Shown: positions 25,066 to 34,122 of the stretch, piece after piece
How the letters are laid out: each line of letters starts with the position of its first letter
Position numbering within the stretch: position 1 is the stretch's first letter
From: Ascidiaceihabitans sp034111945
Lineage (GTDB): Bacteria; Pseudomonadota; Alphaproteobacteria; Rhodobacterales; Rhodobacteraceae
Length of the DNA: 64,000 nucleotides
Assembly (NCBI GenBank): GCA_047626725.1
Contig: JBLHSG010000021.1
Location: forward strand, 1 to 64,000
Direction of reading: 5' to 3'
The notes under the pieces: model-generated
Told to the model about the DNA's origin: nothing
What the model saw: the letters and a program-made list of their open reading frames with translations, nothing else
Databases searched by the model: none
Made by a program: the position numbers and the translations under genes

Positions 25066-25944
25066 ATGTCAGCTGCAAACAAACGCCCGCTTAGCATTCA
25101 ATTCATCGCCACAGCATTCCTGATGTTCTGGTTGGTTTTGGCCGCCTTCCCGTTCCTGTGGACCCTCTGGGGCAGCTTTAAGGTCGAGGGCGATTTCTTT
25201 TCAAAGGCCGATTGGGCGCAGTCCATCAAAGGCACATTAACCCAAGTCGAAACTGGCGGCGCATTCACCGGTGACGGATATTACGGCGCATGGGTGCAAG
25301 AAGAATTCTGGCGATCTGCCCTGAACACGGCCATCGTTTGCGTGTCTGTCGTGACCATCTCGCTGACCTTTGGGACCTTGGGCGGTTATGCATTGTCGCG
25401 GTCAAACCACCGCTATGCGTTCTGGTTTTTGTTGTTCGCCCTGATCTTTCGCGCGATGCCGCCGATCACGCTGGTTTCGGGATATTTACTGCCGTTCTTT
25501 GAGTGGAACCTCTGGGGGCATCTGGGCACGACGATCATCGTTTTGGTCGCGATCAACCAACCTTTTACGTTGTGGATGCTGACATCGTTTTTCCGCAACA
25601 TTCCCAAAGATCTGGACGAAAGCGCAATGGTCGATGGCTGCACCCGTTTCCAGGCGTTTCGCCACGTGATCATCCCGGTGATGTGGCCCGGCGTGATCAC
25701 CACGGGGCTGTTTTCATTCCTGCTAGCGTACAATGATTTCGCCGTCACATCGATCCTGCTAAGCAAGGAAAACCAAACAATGGTACCAAAATTGGCGTCC
25801 TTCCTTGGCACCACCCAAACCAAGGGCAACGTGATGTTCGCGGTTGCGGCAGTTGTCTCTGTCACGGCCCCGTTGTTTGTGATGATCATGGTATTCCAAC
25901 GTCAAATCGTATCAGGGCTGACAGCCGGCGCGGTCAAAGGTTAA
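25066..25944 (+). CDS. ABC transporter permease 2 (MalG/UgpE type)
   Basis: This 292-residue inner-membrane permease has six predicted helices and the EAA-loop sequence ESAMVDGCTRFQAFRHVIIPV near residue 185. A periplasmic loop with an aromatic stretch (YYGAWVQEEFW) lies between helices 1 and 2. It completes the importer with the receptor at 22706 and the ATPase at 21392. Confidence 0.92.
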   Translation: MSAANKRPLSIQFIATAFLMFWLVLAAFPFLWTLWGSFKVEGDFFSKADWAQSIKGTLTQVETGGAFTGDGYYGAWVQEEFWRSALNTAIVCVSVVTISLTFGTLGGYALSRSNHRYAFWFLLFALIFRAMPPITLVSGYLLPFFEWNLWGHLGTTIIVLVAINQPFTLWMLTSFFRNIPKDLDESAMVDGCTRFQAFRHVIIPVMWPGVITTGLFSFLLAYNDFAVTSILLSKENQTMVPKLASFLGTTQTKGNVMFAVAAVVSVTAPLFVMIMVFQRQIVSGLTAGAVKG

Positions 25945-25953
25945 AACCACTTT

Positions 25954-26970
25954 ATGAAAACTGAACTGCAAGACGCCAAGCGCATCGTTTTGGCGCATTA
26001 TGATGCAATCGCACGGGCAACACCCGAAACGGTTGCGACAGCGTTGGCCGCCAATACCAGCACCAATTGGCACTGGCGCGGCCTGCATCCGTTTCACGAA
26101 CAAACCGGTGCCGCCGCCGTCGCGCAGACCTATTGGGCACCGTTTTTAACGTCAATGAAATCAGTGCAACGGCGTCAGGATGTGTTCTTTGCTGGTCGGA
26201 ACACGGATGATGATGACGACGTTTGGGTGGCTTCAATGGGGCACATGTTGGCGCTGTTTGACGCGCCGTTTCTAGGCATCCGCCCGACGCAAAAAATCGT
26301 CATGTACCGCTATGCAGAATTTAACCGCGTGGTCGGCGACAAGATCGTGGAAACCGCCAGTTTTTGTGACCTGTTACATTTGATGTCGCAGGCAGGCGTC
26401 AATCCAATGCCACCGCAAACCGGAATACATTTGGTGCAACCCGGGCCTGCCACCCACGACGGTTTGTTGTTTGACGAACAAGACGCGCAAGTTGGCCGCG
26501 ACACCATGCAGTTGATCAACCGGATGATTGGCGACATCGACGCGAATTCAAACGACAAAGACACACCGCGCGACGCGACGCCCCAAGAAGAACTGCAACG
26601 GTGCTGGCATGACGATATGCTGTGGTGGGGGCCCGAAGGGGTCGGCGCGACCTACACGATTGATCGCTACATTCAGCAACACCAACAGCCGTTTCGCCGC
26701 CAGCTGGGCAACCGTCAGTTCAATGGCCACATCGCACGTATTTCCGAAGGGACCTATGGCGGTTTCTTTGGCTGGCCAAATCTGACCCTGACCCCTTTGG
26801 GTGGGTACATGGGTATGCCCGGTAACGGCACCGTGCGCGCCGATATGCGGGTCGTCGATATCTATCGGCGCGACGGCGACAAGCTGGCGGAAAACTGGAT
26901 TTTCATCGACGTTTTGCATTTCCTAAACCAACAGGGGCTCGATGTTTTGGCCCGCCTTGAACAGACGTAG
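25954..26970 (+). CDS. Double SnoaL/NTF2-like protein
   Basis: This 338-residue protein has two SnoaL-like halves: ~1-150 (TNWHWRGLHPFHEQTG) and ~195-335 (MLWWGPEGVGATYTIDRYI, GTYGGFFGWPNL). Each half carries a Trp-rich entry motif followed by a Gly. It starts 9 bases after the permease and so belongs to the transport arm. With the proteins at 16791 and 20898 this makes three SnoaL-like proteins in one locus, which suggests enzymatic handling of the imported compound by this fold. The exact reaction is unknown. Confidence 0.75.
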   Translation: MKTELQDAKRIVLAHYDAIARATPETVATALAANTSTNWHWRGLHPFHEQTGAAAVAQTYWAPFLTSMKSVQRRQDVFFAGRNTDDDDDVWVASMGHMLALFDAPFLGIRPTQKIVMYRYAEFNRVVGDKIVETASFCDLLHLMSQAGVNPMPPQTGIHLVQPGPATHDGLLFDEQDAQVGRDTMQLINRMIGDIDANSNDKDTPRDATPQEELQRCWHDDMLWWGPEGVGATYTIDRYIQQHQQPFRRQLGNRQFNGHIARISEGTYGGFFGWPNLTLTPLGGYMGMPGNGTVRADMRVVDIYRRDGDKLAENWIFIDVLHFLNQQGLDVLARLEQT

Positions 26971-27025
26971 CCAGCCATTTGTCTATACATTAAGGTGGGG
27001 TTGAACCCTGCCGACTGGACCGCGA

Positions 27026-27739
27026 ATGCCAAACCTTGTCCCGACACCTGAATTCGTCAGCTACCGCGATGTCAAAGCCACCGTGCTGCAACGCATTCAG
27101 GAAAAAATTTGGGCACCTGACACGATTTTACCAAGCGAGGTTGACCTCGCTCTCGAATTTTCATGCACGCGCACAACGGTAAACCGCGCCATGCGCGAGC
27201 TGGCGGACGAAGGGTACATTGAACGCAAACGCAAGGTCGGCACCCGCGTTCTGAAATCGCCCACCCGTCACGCGCGCTTTGCAATTTCACTGGTGCGCGA
27301 AGAAATCGAAGCCCGCGGATCGACCTATCGTTACGCCCTGTCGACCTGTGCGCAAATCGTTGCTCCGGATTGGTTGCGCGCACGATTAAATCTATCCGAC
27401 GGGCAACCTGTCGTGCACGTCACCTGCATGCATTACGCCGATAATGAACCGTTCCAATACGAGGATCGTTGGATCAATATCGCCAGTGTTCCGTGGGTGG
27501 TTGATGCGGATTTCAACACGCTTGGTCCAAACGAATGGCTGGTCTACGAGGTCCCGTTTACTGACATCGAGATGTCGTTTAGTGCGGTGAATTTGGCCGC
27601 TGATATTGCTGATTTCTTGGGTTCTACACCGGGTGATGCGTCGTTTGTGGCACAGCGCACAACCTGGCTAAAAGGCGATGTCGTGACCTTTGTTAACCTG
27701 TACCACACCTCGGGGTACCGGATGAGCACGCGATACTAA
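27026..27739 (+). CDS. GntR-family regulator, HutC/UTRA type
   Basis: This 237-residue regulator has an N-terminal winged helix (LPSEVDLALEFSCTRTTVNRAM, residues ~34-60; GYIERKRKVGTRVL) and a C-terminal UTRA ligand domain (~90-237, with YEDRWINIASVPW and VAQRTTWLKGDVVTFV). It follows the double SnoaL gene by 55 bases on the same strand and is probably a second regulator of the locus, sensing a small acid or amine. Its sites could not be found. Confidence 0.88.
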   Translation: MPNLVPTPEFVSYRDVKATVLQRIQEKIWAPDTILPSEVDLALEFSCTRTTVNRAMRELADEGYIERKRKVGTRVLKSPTRHARFAISLVREEIEARGSTYRYALSTCAQIVAPDWLRARLNLSDGQPVVHVTCMHYADNEPFQYEDRWINIASVPWVVDADFNTLGPNEWLVYEVPFTDIEMSFSAVNLAADIADFLGSTPGDASFVAQRTTWLKGDVVTFVNLYHTSGYRMSTRY

Positions 27740-27841
27740 CAGCTAGTCGTTCAACAGCGCGTGGCCTCAATAGTTCAATGCTGCAACGTCCCCCCGTCTG
27801 TTCGCGTTGTGCAACATCCGCGCAGTCCCTAGAATGCAATC

Positions 27842-28459
27842 ATGACGCCTGTTTTGTATTCCTTTCGCCGCTGTCCGTATGCGATGCGCGCCCGCCTTGC
27901 GTTGGTGGTATCTGGCCAGCAAGTCGAGCTGAGAGAAGTTGTGTTGCGCGACAAACCGGACGCGTTTCTAGCGATCAGCCCGTCAGCCACCGTGCCGTGT
28001 TTGCAAGTGGGCGAAACCATCATCGACGAAAGCCTGGACGTGATGATCTGGGCGCTGGAACGCGCTGATCCGCAGCACTGGTTAGACATGCCAAAGGCGG
28101 GTTGGGATTGGATAAAACGGGCAGACGGACCGTTCAAAGACGCATTGGACCGCACCAAATACGCAAGCCGCTATCCCGACACTGACGCCAGTGAACACCG
28201 CGCGATTGCAGCGCAATTCCTGACCGACCTAGACGCCCAAATCACCAGCTGGATGTTCGAACGCGCGACCCTTGCCGACTACGCAATTCTACCTTTTGTC
28301 CGCCAATTCGCGTTCATCGACAAAGCATGGTTCGACGCGCAGCCCTGGCCAAACCTGCAGGGTTGGTTGCAGCGGTTTTTGGACTCTGACGACTTTGCGG
28401 TGATCATGCCAAAATATCAGCAATGGATCGATAAAGCAGAGCCTGTTTTCTTTCCTTAG
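27842..28459 (+). CDS. Glutathione S-transferase family protein
   Basis: This 205-residue protein has an N-terminal thioredoxin fold with RRCPYAMRARLAL (Cys near residue 11, a CPxA-type site as in omega-like GSTs) and the Val-Pro cis-proline in ATVPCLQ. The Glu-Ser pair in IDESLDVMIWAL binds glutathione in the family. An all-helical C-terminal domain follows. The gene converges on uvrB with a 4-base overlap. Its substrate is unknown. Confidence 0.85.
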   Translation: MTPVLYSFRRCPYAMRARLALVVSGQQVELREVVLRDKPDAFLAISPSATVPCLQVGETIIDESLDVMIWALERADPQHWLDMPKAGWDWIKRADGPFKDALDRTKYASRYPDTDASEHRAIAAQFLTDLDAQITSWMFERATLADYAILPFVRQFAFIDKAWFDAQPWPNLQGWLQRFLDSDDFAVIMPKYQQWIDKAEPVFFP

Positions 28460-30651
28460 CGCCTGCGTTTTTTGACACCGCCACGCATCCCGCCACGGCC
28501 CAACGATGATCGACCAGACGCTTTTTGCGCATCATCAACGGCCTTGTCGACCGCGTATTGACGGGCCATCGGATCATCGGCAATCGCGAGATCAACGGCT
28601 TCCAAACGCTTGACCTCATCGCGCAAACGCGCCGCTTCTTCGAACTCGAGGTTCTCTGCGGCTTTGCGCATATCCGTGCGCATCCCGTCCAAAACTGTCG
28701 CCAGATTTTTGCCTGCCAATGGGCTGTCGATTTTTGCAGTGATGCGCGATTGATCGGTGTCGCCCTTGTACAAACCGGCCAAAACGTCATCGACGTTCTT
28801 TTTGACAGTCCACGGCGTGATGCCATGTTTCACATTATAAGCGTGCTGTTTTTCGCGGCGGCGATTGGTTTCACCCAAGGCACGTTCCATCGAACCGGTG
28901 ATGCGATCGGCGTACATAATCACACGGCCTTCGGCGTTACGCGCGGCGCGACCGATGGTTTGCACAAGCGACGTTTCAGAACGCAAGAAGCCCTCCTTGT
29001 CCGCATCCAAAATCGCGACAAGACCACATTCCGGAATGTCCAAACCTTCGCGCAACAGGTTGATCCCGATCAGCACATCAAACGCGCCAAGCCGCAGATC
29101 ACGCAGGATTTCGATGCGTTCCAGCGTGTCGATATCACTGTGCATATAGCGCACGCGAATGCCCTGTTCGTGCATGTATTCGGTCAAATCTTCGGCCATG
29201 CGTTTGGTGAGCGTCGTGCACAATGTGCGCATCCCAGCGGCGGTGACTTTGCGTACCTCATCCAGCAAATCATCGACCTGCGTGTCAACAGGCCGGATTT
29301 CTACGGGCGGATCCAGCAGGCCAGTCGGGCGAATAACCTGTTCGACAAACACGCCGCCAGCTTGGTCGATTTCCCACGCAGAAGGGGTCGCTGACACGAA
29401 CACAGATTGGGGGCGCATTGCATCCCATTCTTCGAATTTTAGCGGCCGGTTATCCATGCACGACGGCAGGCGGAACCCGTGTTCAGACAACGTCATTTTG
29501 CGCCTAAAGTCACCTTTGTACATGCCACCAATTTGGGGCACGGACACGTGGGATTCATCGGCAAAAACGATCGCATGATCGGGAATGAATTCGAACAAAG
29601 TGGGGGGGGGCTCGCCGGGCGCGCGCCCGGTTAGATAGCGCGAATAGTTTTCGATGCCGTTACAAATGCCGGTCGCTTCCAACATCTCGATGTCGAAATT
29701 CGTGCGCTGTTCAAGGCGCTGCGCCTCTAGTAATTTGCCTTCGCCTACCAGTTGATCAAGCCGCGCGCGCAGTTCTTTTTTGATGCTGATAACGGCTTGG
29801 GACATCGCGGGTTTTGGCGTCACGTAGTGGCTGTTTGCGTAGACGCGAATGTGTTCCAGATTGTCCGTTTTTTCACCAGTCAGCGGGTCAAATTCTGTGA
29901 TGCTTTCCAGTTCTTCGCCAAAGAACGACAACCGCCATGCGCGATCATCTAAGTGCGCCGGAAAGATTTCAAGCGAATCACCGCGCACACGAAATGCGCC
30001 GCGAAAGAACGCCTGATCGTTGCGCTTGTACGCTTGGGCCACCAAATCGGTGATCACTTGGCGTTGGTCGTAGGATTCGCCGACCTTGAGATCTTGGGTC
30101 ATTGCGCCGTAGGTTTCGACAGACCCAATGCCGTAAATGCACGACACCGACGCGACAATGATCACGTCATCACGTTCCAACAACGACCGCGTGGCGGAGT
30201 GGCGCATGCGGTCGATTTGTTCGTTAATTTGCGATTCTTTTTCGATGAAAGTATCAGATCGCGCAACGTAAGCTTCGGGCTGATAATAGTCATAAAAGCT
30301 GACAAAATATTCAACAGCGTTGTCTGGAAAGAACCCTTTGAATTCGCCGTACAGCTGCGCCGCCAATGTTTTGTTGGGGGCCAGAATGATCGCCGGACGT
30401 TGGGTTTCTTCGATAACTTTGGCGATGGTAAATGTTTTACCGGTCCCCGTCGCACCCAGCAGCACCTGATTTCGATCGCCATCCTGCACGCCCGCGACAA
30501 GTTCTTTGATCGCAGTGGGCTGATCGCCTGCCGGTGAAAATTCAGTTTCCAGAACAAACGGTCTGCCACCCTCTAGCTTTGGGCGCGAACGCACGTCCAA
30601 CTTGGGCTGGGCAAGAACAATGTCGGATGTTTCGGACTGGGCGTCGGGCAT
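28456..30651 (-). CDS. uvrB: Excinuclease ABC subunit B
   Basis: UvrB is the damage-verifying helicase of nucleotide excision repair, working with UvrA and UvrC. The 731-residue protein has Walker A GATGTGKTFTIAK, the beta-hairpin region (FVSFYDYYQPEAYV), helicase motifs (FADESHVS, INLLREGLDIPE, QTIGRAARN), and the C-terminal UVR motif near residues 630-670 (LRTDMRKAAENLEFEEAARLRDE) that contacts UvrC. It is slightly longer than the E. coli protein at both ends. Confidence 0.98.
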   Translation of the reverse strand: MPDAQSETSDIVLAQPKLDVRSRPKLEGGRPFVLETEFSPAGDQPTAIKELVAGVQDGDRNQVLLGATGTGKTFTIAKVIEETQRPAIILAPNKTLAAQLYGEFKGFFPDNAVEYFVSFYDYYQPEAYVARSDTFIEKESQINEQIDRMRHSATRSLLERDDVIIVASVSCIYGIGSVETYGAMTQDLKVGESYDQRQVITDLVAQAYKRNDQAFFRGAFRVRGDSLEIFPAHLDDRAWRLSFFGEELESITEFDPLTGEKTDNLEHIRVYANSHYVTPKPAMSQAVISIKKELRARLDQLVGEGKLLEAQRLEQRTNFDIEMLEATGICNGIENYSRYLTGRAPGEPPPTLFEFIPDHAIVFADESHVSVPQIGGMYKGDFRRKMTLSEHGFRLPSCMDNRPLKFEEWDAMRPQSVFVSATPSAWEIDQAGGVFVEQVIRPTGLLDPPVEIRPVDTQVDDLLDEVRKVTAAGMRTLCTTLTKRMAEDLTEYMHEQGIRVRYMHSDIDTLERIEILRDLRLGAFDVLIGINLLREGLDIPECGLVAILDADKEGFLRSETSLVQTIGRAARNAEGRVIMYADRITGSMERALGETNRRREKQHAYNVKHGITPWTVKKNVDDVLAGLYKGDTDQSRITAKIDSPLAGKNLATVLDGMRTDMRKAAENLEFEEAARLRDEVKRLEAVDLAIADDPMARQYAVDKAVDDAQKASGRSSLGRGGMRGGVKKRRR

Positions 30652-31015
30652 AAGTGACTCGCTTTCATCACGACAATTGGCACGTTTTGGCGCAGGTTCA
30701 AGTGGCGCAAGGCAACTGACGGCCGCTGCTGCCAGAAACTGTCAGGAGAACAGGACCAACTTGGACCTTCGTTCTACACCGTTCTAGGCGCAATCACGAT
30801 CAATTTCGAGCACTGTTGGCAACACCACCTATTTGATCGAAAGGATGCAGGTTTGCGCGCCAATCTTTACGCAGTTTTAGCGATTATGCCTGTCTATTGC
30901 GAGTGACCAGATGGCCGACCGCCCTACCCCATTGCCCGTTTATCATGCTGTGGTCTTGATCTTGGGGTGTGCCGCGTGGCATAGAAATACAAGTCCATTT
31001 ACCGGAGCCGAGCTA
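30652..31015. other. Intergenic region upstream of uvrB
   Basis: No gene is seen in this 364-bp gap. It must carry the uvrB promoter and that of the NDUFS4-like gene. GTTC-TACACC-GTTC at ~30771-30784 is one base short of the usual alphaproteobacterial LexA spacing (GTTC-N7-GTTC), so I do not call it an SOS box. Confidence 0.4.
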
Positions 31016-31327
31016 ATGCGCGCACGTATCTTTCAGCCTGCCAAAACTGCAATGTCGTCTGGCACAGCCAAGACCAAGGGATGGGTGCTGGAATTTGCCC
31101 CTGACACTGCCCGCGCGGTGGATCCTTTGATGGGATGGACGTCCTCCAGCGACACACAAAGCCAAGTGAGCATGGCGTTCGACACCAAAGAAGCGGCGCA
31201 AGACTATGCACGCGACAACGGGATCGACGCACAAGTTCAAGAGCCTAACAAGCGCAAGCCAAACATCCGCCCAGGCGGCTACGGCGAAAACTTTGCCACC
31301 GGGCGTCGCGGCGTTTGGACTCACTAA
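31016..31327 (+). CDS. NDUFS4-like complex I accessory subunit
   Basis: This 103-residue protein matches the ETC complex I subunit family (bacterial homologue of mitochondrial NDUFS4). It has the start RARIFQPAKTAMSSG, the W-x-LEF segment, and the end RPGGYGENFATGRRGVWTH. The family is characteristic of alphaproteobacteria and assists NADH dehydrogenase assembly at the inner membrane. I chose the ATG at 31016, since the upstream extension (from 30911) has no family similarity. It is monocistronic. Confidence 0.9.
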   Translation: MRARIFQPAKTAMSSGTAKTKGWVLEFAPDTARAVDPLMGWTSSSDTQSQVSMAFDTKEAAQDYARDNGIDAQVQEPNKRKPNIRPGGYGENFATGRRGVWTH

Positions 31328-31453
31328 AAGCTGCAAATCGGGGTAAAGGTTGCGCAAAAATCACGTGCGATCAAAACCTAGCGCGCCGCCTTCGGGCAAC
31401 AGCTCGAATGACACTGCGTTAATTCGCACTCACGCAATGTGCCGCAGGAAATG

Positions 31454-31861
31454 TCATTCGCAGATGTTTTCTTTGATAAAGCAGTTTGACCCAATGCACC
31501 CGTCCCATCCTTTGGCTTTGATGGATTGAGACTTCTCATTGAATGCACCATCCGTGATTTCAACTAACTTGATTTTGTCTAATCTGAAAATCCGCTTAGA
31601 GGCATAATCACGACCCTTGGTACATCCGCGACTTTGCCAGCCATGCATGTACAGCTTACCATTATTGCCAATCGCGACTTGGTGCACATCCACAATTCGC
31701 GCAAGGCACCCTTTGCTGGCGTCCTTGTCATAAACGATTTCAACGACGCGATTTTCTGTTGCTGCCTCGCAAAGCGGCGCTTCGTGTATCGATTGGGCTT
31801 GGGCAAATGAGGCAAACGCAATTGTGGCAAACACCGCGGCACTGACGTGGCATGATTTCAT
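31454..31861 (-). CDS. Secreted small protein with WYL-like domain
   Basis: The 135-residue product starts with a Sec signal peptide (residues 1-22, cleavage after SFAQAQ). The mature part has the pattern of a WYL domain (RVVEIVYDKD, ARIVDVHQVAIGNNGKLYMHGWQ, KRIFRLDKIKLVEI), a ligand-binding module normally in cytoplasmic regulators. Six Cys residues in the mature part (two close to the C-terminus) suggest disulfides. The start at 31861 is supported by the signal peptide; the frame's upstream extension is not coding-like. Function unknown. Confidence 0.65.
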   Translation of the reverse strand: MKSCHVSAAVFATIAFASFAQAQSIHEAPLCEAATENRVVEIVYDKDASKGCLARIVDVHQVAIGNNGKLYMHGWQSRGCTKGRDYASKRIFRLDKIKLVEITDGAFNEKSQSIKAKGWDGCIGSNCFIKENICE

Positions 31862-32030
31862 TCTTGAACTCCCCAAAATGTCCGTAGCTGGACTGACCCT
31901 AAGACTAGGCTGCACCTTAGTCCCACATACCGTCATCCCATAGGGAAAATAATACGGTGCTGAAGAAAGCCCGCTGACCAATCTGGAATGCATAGTCGGA
32001 TGTAATCGCTAATTGGTGAATCCGCGTGAC

Positions 32031-32909
32031 TTACGTTTCGCCAGCCAAAAACCTCACAAACAAAGTGGTCAAGTTTTCGCGCCGCGATTGGTTGGGCCAA
32101 ATGGCGTGCAGACCTAAAGGGCGCAGCGTCCATTCTGGCAAAATATGAACCAGTTCACCGCGTTCGAATCCACGACGAGCCAAATGTTCGGGGATGGCCG
32201 TCAATCCCAGCCCCCGCATCGCGAAATCAAAAAGCGCATCAGCGGTGTTCACAGATATGTTGGACTTGCCCAGCACCGTCACCACGTCCCCCTTGGCAGA
32301 GGTTAATTCCGTCTGATTGGCGCGCATGACAAACCGTACCCAATGCCAGTTTTCCAGATCGCTTGGCACCTTGGGCGTGGGCATCGATGCGACGTAATCG
32401 GGGCTTGCCACTAGAAACCTATCCACACGACCGATGGTTCGCACCATCAGATCACTGTCACCCAACCAACCCGCGCGAATGGCAACGTCGAAACCATCCT
32501 TGATGACTTCGCTTGGGTGATCCGAAAAATGAATATCCAGTTCAATTTTGGGGTATTTTTGCGAAAACCGGGCACAGGATTCCATCAATTCTGTTTGCGT
32601 CACAAACGCTGGCGCTGTGACCCGTAATGCCCCGGTAGGTTCTTTTGAAAGCGGGTTAATAGCATCCAGCCCTTCTTCGGCGGCCTGTAGCATCGCATTC
32701 GCTTTTTCGTTCAAATGACGCCCCTCGTTGGTCAAAGAAAGCTGCCGCGTCGAGCGATAAAGCAGCGTAACCCCAAGGTTTTTTTCCAGTTGCGAGACAA
32801 CCTCACTGATCCGCGATGGGGCTAGGCCAAGGTGCAAGGCGGCTGCGCGAAATGACCCTTGATCCACGACTGTCGAAAAGATCGCGATGCTCCGTAATTT
32901 ATCAATCAT
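32031..32909 (-). CDS. LysR-family transcriptional regulator
   Basis: This 292-residue LysR regulator has an N-terminal winged helix (FSTVVDQGSFRAAALHLGLAPSRISEVVSQLE) and a two-lobed effector domain (TGALRVTAPAFVTQTELM, LDIHFSDHPSEVIKDGFDVAIRAG). Its sequence belongs to the common LysR group that often controls a divergent target. It is divergent from two exported SnoaL-like genes, with a dyad between them. Confidence 0.92.
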   Translation of the reverse strand: MIDKLRSIAIFSTVVDQGSFRAAALHLGLAPSRISEVVSQLEKNLGVTLLYRSTRQLSLTNEGRHLNEKANAMLQAAEEGLDAINPLSKEPTGALRVTAPAFVTQTELMESCARFSQKYPKIELDIHFSDHPSEVIKDGFDVAIRAGWLGDSDLMVRTIGRVDRFLVASPDYVASMPTPKVPSDLENWHWVRFVMRANQTELTSAKGDVVTVLGKSNISVNTADALFDFAMRGLGLTAIPEHLARRGFERGELVHILPEWTLRPLGLHAIWPNQSRRENLTTLFVRFLAGET

Positions 32910-32925
32910 TGTTCACCTCAGCCGA

Positions 32926-32950
32926 ACAGTTATATCGGCAACTATACTGT
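32926..32950. promoter_or_regulatory. Inverted repeat in the lysR / SnoaL divergent region
   Basis: ACAGTTATA (32926-32934) and TATACTGT (32943-32950) form an inverted repeat (ACAG-TATA, with one extra T on the left) across an 8-bp spacer. It lies 17 bp from the lysR start and is a likely LysR site by position. Confidence 0.6.
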
Positions 32951-33029
32951 TATTGCGAACATAGAACGTCAGTATTTGTAGTCTCACAAGCGATTTCACA
33001 GTCAGACAAATCCTTCGGAGGACTACAAA

Positions 33030-33506
33030 ATGGAACTCAAACGCCTTATCGGTGCCGCATCAATTGCACTAGCGACAACAGTATCGGCCGCTTTTGCAGA
33101 TGACACCGCAACCGTGACAACCTTTTATAAACTGCTCAGCAACCCAAGCGATGCAGTACAGATCGAAGCCTTTCGCGATGCAACTTCCTCGAATTGGGAA
33201 AGCATTGGCAACTATTCCGGCAAAAACAAAACCCGTGACGCATTTTTGGGTCAGGTCGGTGGCTTTGCTCAACTGATGCCAGATCTGGATTGGGCCATTC
33301 AGGACATGCATCAAGATGGCGATACGATCATCGTGCGCAGTCGCGCGACAGGCACGCCTGTTGCCCCATTCTTTGGCGTTGATGGTGAAGGTCGCAGTTT
33401 TGATATCCTGACAATCGACATTCACGAATTGGAGGATGGCAAGATCGTGCGCACCTACCACGTCGAAGATTGGGCCACGGCGCTTCAGCAGCTTGCAGGC
33501 AAATAA
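33030..33506 (+). CDS. Exported SnoaL-like ester-cyclase family protein
   Basis: This 158-residue protein has a Sec signal peptide (residues 1-23, cleavage near SAAFAD). The SnoaL-like domain carries GGFAQLMPDLDWAIQDM, TGTPVAPFFGVDGEGRSFDI, and IDIHELEDGKIVRTYHVEDW. It starts after GGAGG and is the first of two tandem exported NTF2-like genes divergent from lysR. Role unknown; a periplasmic detoxifying or binding function is possible. Confidence 0.8.
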   Translation: MELKRLIGAASIALATTVSAAFADDTATVTTFYKLLSNPSDAVQIEAFRDATSSNWESIGNYSGKNKTRDAFLGQVGGFAQLMPDLDWAIQDMHQDGDTIIVRSRATGTPVAPFFGVDGEGRSFDILTIDIHELEDGKIVRTYHVEDWATALQQLAGK

Positions 33507-33559
33507 ACCCGGTATTGGCGCGCCGTTTCGGTCGCGCCATTTCACGCAGGAGTACGATC

Positions 33560-34051
33560 ATGCAACGCAGAACTGTTCTTAAAACATCAATCGGGGCGGC
33601 CCTCGCTTTGATCTTAGCAAACCACGCAGGAGCACAAGAAATGGACGACACCAGCCAAGCAACTTTGGACATCGTGATGGCATTTATGGGGGCCATGGGA
33701 TCCGGCGATATGGACACCGTAAACGCGCTTATGGCCGACAATATGGTCTGGCACAACGAAGGCGACGCGGCGTTGCCGTGGATTGGTCCGTGGCAAGGCA
33801 AAGAGGAAATCACAGCGTTCCTCGGCGTCTTTGGTGCAAATTTCCAAACCACAAAATGGGAAAACACCGACGTCATCGCATCTGGTGACACTGTCGCTGT
33901 TTTTGGCAACATGAACGGGATCACGACGCATTCCAGCAAAGACATCGGCGATTTCAAATTTGCCCTGCGCGCCAAAGTTCTGAACGGCAAAGTCGTCCTT
34001 TGGAACTGGTTCGAGGACAGCTACGCGGTCAGCAAAGCCTATAACGGCTAG
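33560..34051 (+). CDS. Exported NTF2-like protein
   Basis: This 163-residue protein begins with a signal sequence containing a twin Arg (QRRTVLKTSIGAALAL), compatible with Tat export, although the motif is short. The mature part is a single NTF2/SnoaL-like domain (MGAMGSGDMDTVNALMADNMVWHNEG, FLGVFGANFQTTKWENTDV, VVLWNWFEDSYAV). The ATG at 33560 after CAGGAG is preferred to an upstream in-frame ATG. It follows the first exported SnoaL-like gene by 53 bases and is probably co-transcribed. Confidence 0.78.
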   Translation: MQRRTVLKTSIGAALALILANHAGAQEMDDTSQATLDIVMAFMGAMGSGDMDTVNALMADNMVWHNEGDAALPWIGPWQGKEEITAFLGVFGANFQTTKWENTDVIASGDTVAVFGNMNGITTHSSKDIGDFKFALRAKVLNGKVVLWNWFEDSYAVSKAYNG

Positions 34052-34122
34052 CGCGAACATCACTGTGCATCGGGTCAAATTGATCTGGTGCACAGGTCAT
34101 TTCCGCCATGATAGGACCGCAA

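Noticed and set aside
30771..30784. Possible SOS (LexA) box upstream of uvrB
   Set aside because: GTTC-TACACC-GTTC has a 6-bp spacer; the alphaproteobacterial site needs 7, so the match is not reliable.
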